This document shows, piece after piece, positions 6,828 through 12,862 of a stretch of 12,862 nt of DNA; within the stretch, counting starts at the first letter, position 1, and every line of letters begins with the position of its first letter. Made by a program: the position numbers and the translations under genes. Source of the stretch: Deltaproteobacteria bacterium (GTDB taxonomy: Bacteria > Desulfobacterota > JADFXK01); contig JADFYC010000070.1 in assembly GCA_015233295.1 (NCBI GenBank), positions 1 through 12,862 of the forward strand, in the 5' to 3' direction. The notes beneath the pieces are model-generated. The model was not told where the DNA came from. It made no database searches and saw nothing but the letters and a program-made list of their open reading frames with translations.

Positions 6828-6849
6828 ATTGATAATAATTTTTCTCAAT
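6828..6849 (+). promoter_or_regulatory. Putative Zur box controlling the zinc transport operon
   Basis: The core TTGATAATAATTTTTCTCAA (6829-6848) is an imperfect palindrome in which 8 of 10 half-site positions pair; the flanking A6828/T6849 pair extends it to 9 of 11. The pattern TTGANAANAATT and its mirror resembles Fur-superfamily boxes. It lies 5 bp before the first gene of the operon and contains GATAAT (6831-6836), a plausible -10. The same sequence core occurs before the regulator gene. No good -35 at standard spacing was found. Confidence 0.65.
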
Positions 6850-6853
6850 AACT

Positions 6854-7024
6854 ATGGAAACCACCCAGCCCGTCCCTTGTTCTGAAACAGACGACTGCCA
6901 GACCGTTACAAACAACCAGCCCATACCTTTTTCCCCCTTGGGCTGGTCCGTGTGGCGGCGTCTGGCTCTAGCCGCGGGGGCCTGCGCCGTTTTGTGGGCG
7001 GTGGTCCTGTTAGTTCTGGATTGA
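6854..7024 (+). CDS. Small single-pass membrane protein, first gene of the zinc operon
   Basis: This 56-aa ORF fills the gap between the Zur-box-like palindrome and the ATPase gene. The N-terminal half is hydrophilic and contains two cysteines close together (C9 and C15, in PCSETDDCQ). It is followed by WSVWRR (31-36) and one hydrophobic segment, LALAAGACAVLWAVVLLVL (37-55), ending in D56. The arginines before the helix predict an N-in, C-out topology, which would leave the cysteine pair in the cytoplasm. The TGA at 7022-7024 ends two bases before the ATPase ATG, which lacks a ribosome binding site of its own; this suggests translational coupling and supports the ORF being real. No Shine-Dalgarno precedes ATG 6854, and an in-frame TAA at 6836-6838 excludes an earlier start. 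I do not recognise a family. A role as accessory, stabiliser or regulator of the importer is inferred from position only. Confidence 0.68.
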   Translation: METTQPVPCSETDDCQTVTNNQPIPFSPLGWSVWRRLALAAGACAVLWAVVLLVLD

Positions 7025-7026
7025 CC

Positions 7027-7767
7027 ATGCTCCGAGCCATCGACATACATGACCTGACGGTAGGTTATAACCGCCATCCGGCCGTGCATCACCTTTCCGG
7101 CCGCTTTGAACCTGGCGCCCTGACGGCCGTAGTGGGACCCAACGGCTCGGGTAAGTCCACATTACTCAAGGCGATCATGGGTATTTTGCGGCCTATGGAT
7201 GGAACCATCGACCTGGGCGGACTCAGAGCCGGGCAACTGGCCTATCTTCCTCAGCAGGCGGAAATCGATCACACCTTCCCCATCAATGTATTAGACATGG
7301 TCACCCTGGGACACTGGCCTTTTTTAGGACCCTTCGGCCGAGTCGGCCAGGTTCAGTGGGCCAAGACCCATGCCGCTCTGGCTGCCGTGGGCTTGGTCGG
7401 GTTCGAGCGCCGACCCATCGGGTCGTTGTCGGCCGGTCAGTTCCAACGGGTACTCTTCGCCCGTTTGTTCTTGCAGGACGCCTCGGTAATCCTCCTTGAC
7501 GAGCCCTTCACGGCCGTAGATACCAAGACCACCGAGGACCTGCTGCGTGTTGTCCTGGAATGGATTCGACAGGGTCGCACCGTCGTGGCTGTGATTCATG
7601 ACCTGGATCAGGTCCGGACAAACTTCCCCTACACCTTGATGCTGGCCAGGAAGCCCATAGCCTGGGGACCCACGTCCACCATCCTGACCCCAGCCAATCT
7701 GGACACAGCCCGATGCATAGCCGAAGCTTGGGACCAAAATGCTCCAGTCTGCCATGAGAAATCCTAA
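7027..7767 (+). CDS. aztA: Zinc ABC transporter ATP-binding protein (AztA-like, ZnuC family)
   Basis: This is the cytoplasmic ATPase of a zinc/manganese-type importer, 246 aa from ATG 7027. Motifs are Walker A GPNGSGKS (37-44), the Q-loop in YLPQQAEIDHTFP (73-85), the signature LSAGQ (134-138, with Ala replacing the usual Gly), Walker B VILLDEPFTAVD (154-165) and the switch histidine H191 (VIHD). The PQQAEIDHTFPI stretch, the FTAVDTKTT Walker B extension and the C-terminal EAWDQNAPVCH match AztA better than enteric ZnuC. A longer in-frame reading from GTG 6952 overlaps the small upstream ORF and adds Gly/Arg-rich residues not expected in the family, so it is not preferred. The gene stops directly against the permease start (TAAATG). 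Family assignment is firm; AztA versus ZnuC naming is from memory of the sequences. Confidence 0.92.
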   Translation: MLRAIDIHDLTVGYNRHPAVHHLSGRFEPGALTAVVGPNGSGKSTLLKAIMGILRPMDGTIDLGGLRAGQLAYLPQQAEIDHTFPINVLDMVTLGHWPFLGPFGRVGQVQWAKTHAALAAVGLVGFERRPIGSLSAGQFQRVLFARLFLQDASVILLDEPFTAVDTKTTEDLLRVVLEWIRQGRTVVAVIHDLDQVRTNFPYTLMLARKPIAWGPTSTILTPANLDTARCIAEAWDQNAPVCHEKS

Positions 7768-8643
7768 ATGAACTGGTTTGTCAACATCTTTGTGGCACCT
7801 TTCACCGAATTTTCCTTCATGCGTCACGCCCTGGGAGCCATTTTATCTCTGGCCCTGGGCTGTGGACCGGTCGGCACGTTCTTGGTGCTCAGGCGCATGA
7901 GCCTTAGTGGGGATGCCCTGTCTCACGCGGTACTCCCCGGTGCGGCCGTGGGCTTTTTGATGTATGGGTTATCCCTCACGGCCATGAGTCTGGGCGGTTT
8001 TCTGGCCGGACTGGGAGTGGTCGTGCTCGCCGGAGTCGTATCCAGGCTGACGCCCATCAAAGAAGAGGCCAGCCTGGCCGCCTTGTATATCATCTCATTA
8101 GCCTTAGGCGTGCTTCTGGTCTCCATTAAAGGGACCAGCGTGGACCTCATGCACGTGCTTTTTGGCACCATCCTGGCCGTGGATGATCCGGCCATTCTGC
8201 TGGTGGCCGGCGTGGCTACCGTGACTCTGATCACCCTGGCCGTCTTATATCGGCCCCTGGTAACGGAATGCTTCGACCCCGGTTTCTTGCGGGCCGTGAG
8301 CAAGAGCGGCTCGGTGGTCCATCTGATGTTTATGGCCCTGGTGGCGCTGAACCTGGTGGGCGGGTTTCAGGCCTTAGGTACGCTCATGTCTGTGGGGCTG
8401 CTTATCCTTCCGGCGGTGGCGGCTCGCTTCTGGGCTGTCCAGGTGTGGTCCCTATCTTTGGCGGCCACTCTGATCGCTTTAGCCTCGGGCTATTTTGGAC
8501 TACTGATGTCCTATCATTGGGAGTTGCCCTCAGGACCGGCCATCGTCCTCACCGCCGGAGTATTTTATCTGTCGTCGTTGTGTCTTGGTCCGCATCAGGG
8601 TTTTCTATCGAGGCTGGTCCCTAAGAAGCACTTAAAAAACTAA
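7768..8643 (+). CDS. aztB: Zinc ABC transporter permease (AztB-like, ZnuB family)
   Basis: This 291-aa inner-membrane permease belongs to the metal-type ABC-3 family. Many hydrophobic segments are visible, probably seven to nine. Family landmarks are LRRMSLSGDALSHAVLPGAAVGF near the N-terminus, the long hydrophobic GLGVVVLAGVVSRL and AALYIISLALGVLLVS segments, and LVGGFQALGTLMSVGLLILPAVAARFWA in the C-terminal half. Its ATG follows the ATPase stop codon with no gap, and the substrate-binding protein gene begins 19 bp downstream. Expected role: a dimer forming the transmembrane path for zinc (possibly manganese) handed over by the periplasmic binding protein. Confidence 0.93.
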   Translation: MNWFVNIFVAPFTEFSFMRHALGAILSLALGCGPVGTFLVLRRMSLSGDALSHAVLPGAAVGFLMYGLSLTAMSLGGFLAGLGVVVLAGVVSRLTPIKEEASLAALYIISLALGVLLVSIKGTSVDLMHVLFGTILAVDDPAILLVAGVATVTLITLAVLYRPLVTECFDPGFLRAVSKSGSVVHLMFMALVALNLVGGFQALGTLMSVGLLILPAVAARFWAVQVWSLSLAATLIALASGYFGLLMSYHWELPSGPAIVLTAGVFYLSSLCLGPHQGFLSRLVPKKHLKN

Positions 8644-8662
8644 AGGCTGAAGGAGGTCAAGG

Positions 8663-9559
8663 ATGATGCGTTGGCTAATCTCGATTTTGGTGTTCCTGTT
8701 TCTTCTGCCGGGACCGGCCGGAGCAGGGCAGCCTCTGAAGGTCGTGGCCAGCTTTTCCATCTTGGGCGACATGGTCAAAAACGTTGGCGGAGATCGGGTG
8801 AAATTGACCACCCTGGTGGGTCCGGATTCCGACACTCATGCTTATGAACCTACCCCTACCGACGCAAGAGTTCTGGCCGCGGCGGACGTGGTCATTATCA
8901 ACGGCCTGGGCTTTGAGGGCTGGATTGACCGGATGGTAAAAACCGCCGGCTATAAAGGCAAGATTATTATAGCCAGCCATGGGGTTAAGACTCACATCAT
9001 GATCGACGAAGACCACGGCGGCAAAAGAATTGCGGACCCACACGCCTGGCAGGACCTGGCCAACGGCCGGATTTACGTCACCAACATCGAGCAGGCCCTG
9101 AGTCAGGCCGACCCGGCCGGGGCCGGTGCGTTCAAGGCTAACGCCGAGGCCTACATGAAGAAGATCGCGGAAATGGAGACCTGGGTTAAGGCTGAGTTAG
9201 CCAAAATTCCACCTGCCCGGCGTAAAATCATCACCTCCCATGACGCCTTGGGTTACTTCAGCCTGGCCTACGGAGTGACCATAGTAGCCCCCATGGGCTT
9301 TTCCACAGCGTCCGAGGCTTCGGCTCAAAATGTCGGCAAGCTTATCCGGCAAATCAAACGGGAAAAGATAACGGCTCTGTTCGTGGAGAACATGACTGAT
9401 CCGCGGTTGATCGAGCGCATCGCCAAGGAGGCCGGGGCGAAGTCGGGAGGCACACTATACTCGGACGCCCTGTCCAAACCGGACGCCCCAGGCGCCACCT
9501 ATTTGGAGATGTTCCACAACAACGTGACCAAGATGACCTCGGCCATGGCTACTCCATAA
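8663..9559 (+). CDS. aztC: Zinc ABC transporter substrate-binding protein (AztC-like, ZnuA/TroA family)
   Basis: This 298-aa periplasmic metal-binding protein has a cleavable signal peptide (MMRWLIS, hydrophobic core, cleavage probably near AGAG at 20-23) and two lobes. The expected ligands are visible: H59 (DTHAYEP), H127 (DPHAWQD), H193 (TSHDALGYF) and D268 (YSDALS). The sequence from FSTASEASAQNVGKLI through VENMTDPRLIERIA to GGTLYSDALS is characteristic of AztC. The flexible loop that is His-rich in ZnuA is short here (HIMIDEDH, 111-118). AGGAGG at 8651-8656 serves ATG 8663 or the adjacent ATG 8666. It is the last gene of the operon; its final 11 bp overlap the convergent nuclease remnant. 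No aztD-like gene follows. Confidence 0.94.
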   Translation: MMRWLISILVFLFLLPGPAGAGQPLKVVASFSILGDMVKNVGGDRVKLTTLVGPDSDTHAYEPTPTDARVLAAADVVIINGLGFEGWIDRMVKTAGYKGKIIIASHGVKTHIMIDEDHGGKRIADPHAWQDLANGRIYVTNIEQALSQADPAGAGAFKANAEAYMKKIAEMETWVKAELAKIPPARRKIITSHDALGYFSLAYGVTIVAPMGFSTASEASAQNVGKLIRQIKREKITALFVENMTDPRLIERIAKEAGAKSGGTLYSDALSKPDAPGATYLEMFHNNVTKMTSAMATP

Positions 9560-10111
9560 ACCAATCCGTCGACTTGGCCTTCCGGCCGGCAGTGGCCTTA
9601 TCTAAGAAATCTTCTAATTCCTTCGTGGTTAGTTTATCTATGTCGAGTAGGTATTGCCCTACGGCCCTCAAATAGTCATCCCGTTTCCAGTCAGCCACTA
9701 ATTCACTAGAAGAAATGTCGGCCAGCTCAGTTAACTTAGCCTGTAGGCCGTCATGGTTGATGTGTTTCTGAAGCAACAAAGTTCTCCGGTCATGGCCGCA
9801 CCCCTGATGTCCTCGTCTTTAATGACCGATAGGTCATACAGCAGGTATTCAAACTCAGGGAAAAACCGCGTAAACTGAGAGTCAATATCAAACAGCGAAC
9901 TCAACGTGAACGGCTCCGTCCAGTTTGAGGCGCCGTGATAAATCACCAGAGGAATAACCACGGGCAGTCACTTCGGGGTCGGCCGACCGGCCAATAAGTG
10001 GTTCCAGATTTGAGCCATATAGCGTAAGAGTTGGACCGGCACTTGAGGGTCGGTATAGCTTTTGTGTTCCAATAAAACACACGTAAGCCCGGCCTCTTGC
10101 GCCGTTTCCGG
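9549..10111 (-). pseudogene. Remnant of an Rpn/PD-(D/E)XK transposase-like nuclease gene
   Basis: Three segments in order on the minus strand reconstruct the middle and end of a Rpn-family recombination-promoting nuclease / putative transposase. Segment 1 (10111-9971) reads PETAQEAGLTCVLLEHKSY and on through VQLLRYMAQIWNHLLAG; LEHKS carries the expected catalytic E-x-K. A TGA at 9970-9968 interrupts the frame. Segment 2 continues LPVVIPLVIYHGASNW to EDIRGAAMTG. A one-base shift near 9785 is then needed to enter segment 3, TLLLQKHINHDGLQAKL to the TAG at 9551-9549. The N-terminal part is missing: a TGA at 10114-10112 precedes segment 1, and the stop of the neighbouring gene lies nine bases upstream. 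The three lesions make a functional product very unlikely. Confidence 0.85.
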
Positions 10112-10119
10112 TCATGAGT

Positions 10120-11211
10120 CTATTCGCCATCCAGACGGGCATAGTATCTGTTTAGTTCGGCCTGGAGGTTCGGATAGCTCCACTCCTTACCTGTTTTGGT
10201 TCGGAATCCTCGTTGGTTCAGCATCCTGACCACTTTCGTCTTGGGAATCCCTTGCTTAAGCAACTCCGCGGCCGAGTCTAGAGCATCCGTCACCTGGAGG
10301 CGATAGTCCTTGGCCTTGGGGGTCTGCCCTCCCAGGGCTGATGGTCTGGCTCCCGCGGCATCTACTGCCTGGACGCCGGTTTGGGACGCCGGAGCTGACC
10401 GGCCCAGGCCGAGTTCCGGTGGTGGAGAGATCACTTCATCGGTGTCACAACTGACTAATATTGCTTGAACTATGCTATATTCACTATCTTCCTGGGCTTG
10501 CTCGTCCATTTCATGGAAGTATCTGGCCAGTTCTACCTGGAGCACGGAATAGGTCCAGGCTCTCCCCGTTCTGGTCTTGAACCTCTGGTCGTTTAATGCC
10601 TTGACCACTCTTTTTTTGGGTTTCCCTTGTTGGATTAGTTCCACCGCGGTGGCCAGGGCTTGATGAAATTGCTCCCGGTATTTCAGGTTAACGGGGACTG
10701 GGAGCGCCTGGGGCTCCCGGCTGATCGAATTTTCAACCTGCTCCATCCGGTCGGATATTGCCTTTGGGACCGGCTTCCGGAGTTCGGAGCTTTCGGGGGG
10801 GACCGCCATGTCCTGGTAGGCCGGGCAAGCTTGCCGGCATTGGGCTTTGAGCGGGTTGTGTTCCCGGCCACAATAAAAAGGAATATCGCAGCCGTAAATA
10901 TATTTCATGTTTGACTTGGTGCTGTGCCGAATCTGTGAGGCCGAACTGCTGGAGATGGCAGACAACATGCCCAGACAATATTCAATCAACCAACTTTGAC
11001 AATCGTCGGGAAGAAAACCGATATGTTTAAACCAGGCGGTCAAATATTGGGTTATATCTTGGCGGGAGGGTTGCGACTCTTGGGGGGAGAATCTCTCTGG
11101 GGATAGTCCATTGGCCGCCAGGTCCTCAATGCACGGAAACAATCGGTCTTGGCCATGCTCCACTAATAATTGTTTGAGGCTGGTTAGATAGACTGTTTTC
11201 GGCAACGGCAT
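10120..11211 (-). CDS. Hypothetical protein with a Cys4 motif and a duplicated ~60-aa C-terminal domain
   Basis: I do not recognise this 363-aa protein. Residues 1-100 are helical with no clear motif. Residues 106-131 hold four cysteines, C108-x5-C114-x10-C125-x3-C129, with H118 among them, suggesting zinc or Fe-S binding. Two similar domains follow at about 177-236 and 302-361, joined by a Pro/Ala/Gly-rich linker. Shared features are AVELIQQGKPKKRVVKALN / AAELLKQGIPKTKVVRMLN, then FKTRTGRAWTYSVLQVELARY / FRTKTGKEWSYPNLQAELNRY. The (R/K)T(R/K)TG-x-x-W pattern recalls the 'G..TRTGK.W' segment of serine recombinases, so each copy may be a small DNA-binding helix-turn-helix; this is inference. 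The start is four bases past the mnmG stop, so the gene is probably cotranscribed with mnmG. Confidence 0.75.
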   Translation of the reverse strand: MPLPKTVYLTSLKQLLVEHGQDRLFPCIEDLAANGLSPERFSPQESQPSRQDITQYLTAWFKHIGFLPDDCQSWLIEYCLGMLSAISSSSASQIRHSTKSNMKYIYGCDIPFYCGREHNPLKAQCRQACPAYQDMAVPPESSELRKPVPKAISDRMEQVENSISREPQALPVPVNLKYREQFHQALATAVELIQQGKPKKRVVKALNDQRFKTRTGRAWTYSVLQVELARYFHEMDEQAQEDSEYSIVQAILVSCDTDEVISPPPELGLGRSAPASQTGVQAVDAAGARPSALGGQTPKAKDYRLQVTDALDSAAELLKQGIPKTKVVRMLNQRGFRTKTGKEWSYPNLQAELNRYYARLDGE

Positions 11212-11215
11212 TAGC

Positions 11216-12862
11216 CTAACTCCCCGCGTCGGGCCGAGACTTCTTGACGTGAATTTGGATAGCCGTTAGGGCCGCAGGAGTAATCCCTGGAATGCGTGAA
11301 GCCTGGCCGAGATTAAGCGGGAGGACGTGGCTCAGCTTTTCACGAGCCTCGGTGGTTAGTCCATGGACTTTTGTATAATCGATGCCGTCAGGGATGGGCT
11401 GCTGATCCATTTTGGCGGTCTTGGCCACCTGGTCACGTTGACGGTCGACATAACCGGAATACTTGATTTCTATTTCCATCTCCCGGGCCAGACTGGGAGG
11501 TAACTTTTCAATCTGAGGGTCAAACCTGGTCAGATCTTGAATAGTCAGTTCCGGCCTTCTGAGCAACTCGGATAAGAAAGTGGGATTCTTCAATGGAACG
11601 CTGCCCAGTTCGACCAAGGCGTCATTGGTGGATTTGGACGGTAGTAGCCTAATGTTATTCAGCCGGGCCATGGCTTCATCAAACAAGACCATTTTTCGGC
11701 GAAAAGCGGTATAATCATCATCTGAGACTAGGCCGATTTTCCGGCCCAATTCGGTCAGCCGGCGGTCGGCATTGTCTTCCCGCAGCAAGAGTCGGTATTC
11801 GGCCCGGGAGGTGAACATGCGGTAAGGCTCCTGGGTCCCCTTGGTGACTAAATCGTCAATCATCACGGCCAGGTATCCTTGAGACCGGTCCAGGACCAGA
11901 GGGTCGGCTTCTTGAACCCGGAGGGCGGCATTAATCCCCGCCATCAGGCCCTGGGCGCCGGCTTCTTCATAACCGGAGGTCCCGTTAATTTGCCCGGCCA
12001 GATACAGGTTTCCTATCCGTTTGGTCTCCAATGTGGGCAGTAACTGGATAGGGTTGACGTAATCGTATTCGATGGCGTAGCCCGGCCGAGTCATGTCCAC
12101 CCGTTCCAACCCAGGGATGGACCGGAGCATCCGAATTTGGATATCCACCGGTAAACTGGTCGGGACGCCGTTGGGGTAGACCTCGTTAGTTTCCAGCCCC
12201 TCCGGCTCCAAAAACACTTGATGCCGCACTTTTTCCGGAAATCTTCTAACCTTGTCTTCAATTGAAGGGCAATAGCGGGCGCCTGTCCCCGTTATCACGC
12301 CGCTCATTAAGGGCGACCGGTCAAAGCCTTCCCGAATAATGGCGTGCGTGGCGGCGTTGGTATAGGTAATGTGACAGGGAACTTGAGGCATAGGGATGCC
12401 GGGGCTGTTAAAAGAGAAGGGCTGGGGCGGATTATCGCCGGGTTGCACCTCCAAGGAAGAATAATCGATCGTCTGGCTGTTCAGCCGAGGGGTAGTCCCG
12501 GTCTTGAGACGTCCGACGTCAAATCCCAGTTCCCGGAGATGCTGGGACAAGGAGACTGAAGGAGGGTCACCCATGCGGCCAGCCGGGAAATTGGCCAGAC
12601 CGATATGAATCAGGCCCTGCAAGAACGTTCCGGTGGTCAGGATGACCGTGCGGCTGGAAAAGCGTTCGCCGATCATAGTCTCCAGACCCGCGATCATCCC
12701 GTCTTGGACCAGGAGCGTGTTGACCATAGTCTGATACAGCCGCAGACGGGGCTGCCGTTCAATGACGAAACGCATTCGCTTCTTGTACAGATCCATGTCG
12801 GCCTGGGCTCGGGATGATTGGACGGCCGAGCCTTTGCGGGTGTTGAGCCGGCGAAACTGTAT
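11216..12862 (-). CDS. mnmG: tRNA uridine-5-carboxymethylaminomethyl modification enzyme MnmG (GidA), 5' end outside window
   Basis: MnmG with MnmE installs the carboxymethylaminomethyl group on U34 of certain tRNAs, using FAD, NADH and methylenetetrahydrofolate. The frame is open to the window edge: upstream of the Met codon at 12796, in-frame codons encode IQFRRLNTRKGSAVQ, matching the conserved MnmG Q-F-x-x-L-N-x-x-K-G-x-A-V region. The start is therefore not in view and roughly the first 80 residues, including the N-terminal FAD-binding GxGxxG, are missing. Seen here are GRLKTGTTPR, GTGARYCPSIEDKVRRF (with the conserved Cys), YDYVNPIQLLPTLETK, GTSGYEEAGAQGLMAGINAA, MFTSRAEYRLLLREDNAD and the C-terminal LPLNLGQASRIPGITPAAL. 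The visible 548 codons plus the missing part fit the family's ~620-630 aa. The downstream neighbour is the 363-aa hypothetical, not rsmG. Confidence 0.97.
   Translation of the reverse strand: MQFRRLNTRKGSAVQSSRAQADMDLYKKRMRFVIERQPRLRLYQTMVNTLLVQDGMIAGLETMIGERFSSRTVILTTGTFLQGLIHIGLANFPAGRMGDPPSVSLSQHLRELGFDVGRLKTGTTPRLNSQTIDYSSLEVQPGDNPPQPFSFNSPGIPMPQVPCHITYTNAATHAIIREGFDRSPLMSGVITGTGARYCPSIEDKVRRFPEKVRHQVFLEPEGLETNEVYPNGVPTSLPVDIQIRMLRSIPGLERVDMTRPGYAIEYDYVNPIQLLPTLETKRIGNLYLAGQINGTSGYEEAGAQGLMAGINAALRVQEADPLVLDRSQGYLAVMIDDLVTKGTQEPYRMFTSRAEYRLLLREDNADRRLTELGRKIGLVSDDDYTAFRRKMVLFDEAMARLNNIRLLPSKSTNDALVELGSVPLKNPTFLSELLRRPELTIQDLTRFDPQIEKLPPSLAREMEIEIKYSGYVDRQRDQVAKTAKMDQQPIPDGIDYTKVHGLTTEAREKLSHVLPLNLGQASRIPGITPAALTAIQIHVKKSRPDAGS

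Noticed and set aside
6952..7026. N-terminal extension of the ATPase from GTG 6952
   Set aside because: It overlaps the 56-aa ORF in another frame, adds a Gly/Arg-rich segment not seen in this family, and the conserved sequence begins at ATG 7027.
9569..9598. GGCC-rich dyad after aztC as an intrinsic terminator
   Set aside because: The stem is short and ambiguous and there is no T-tract downstream; the sequence is explained as part of the nuclease remnant.
9968..9970. In-frame TGA in the nuclease remnant as a possible selenocysteine codon
   Set aside because: The position is not a known Cys/Sec site in this family, no SECIS-like hairpin is evident, and the same gene also needs a frameshift and lacks its N-terminus.
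12794..12796. Met codon at 12796 as the start of mnmG
   Set aside because: The conserved MnmG sequence continues in frame to the window edge, so the gene is only cut by the window.

Overview
This is a bacterial chromosomal window, moderately GC-rich and densely coded. The gene mix suggests a Desulfobacterota (deltaproteobacterial) or similar Gram-negative anaerobe: a GldA/GldF/GldG/DUF4340 ABC cluster outside Bacteroidetes, an AztABC-type zinc importer with its own Fur-family regulator, and mnmG. That lineage is an inference; no marker gene fixes it.

Layout. (1) Positions 143-4843 (+): a four-gene ABC-2-type transport operon with an ATPase, one six-helix permease, a GldG-like auxiliary protein and a DUF4340 protein with a Pro/Gly-rich repeat tail. 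(2) Positions 4844-5035: a bidirectional terminator hairpin flanked by inverted 7-bp-period repeats. (3) Positions 5036-6211 (-): a conserved protein of unknown function, probably an alpha/alpha barrel. (4) Positions 6212-9559 (+): a zinc-homeostasis locus with a Fur/Zur-type regulator, a 56-aa single-pass membrane protein (6854-7024), and the AztA/ZnuC ATPase, AztB/ZnuB permease and AztC-type binding protein. (5) Positions 9549-10111 (-): a decayed remnant of an Rpn/PD-(D/E)XK transposase-like nuclease gene with a missing N-terminus, an internal TGA and a frameshift. (6) Positions 10120-11211 (-): an unrecognised 363-aa protein with two copies of a ~60-aa domain. (7) Positions 11216-12862 (-): mnmG, whose 5' end lies beyond the window edge.

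The most interesting region is the zinc locus. The regulator gene and the transport operon are preceded by almost the same sequence (18 of 19 bases, 551 bp apart). Before the operon it forms a Fur-type palindrome. In both places it contains the last in-frame stop before the start codon, and neither start has a visible Shine-Dalgarno sequence. This suggests one autoregulatory operator, with transcripts that are leaderless or nearly so. The first gene of the transport operon is the small membrane protein, which stops two bases before the ATPase start. I see no complete undescribed defence or mobile system; the small protein with its shared operator is the best candidate for something new.
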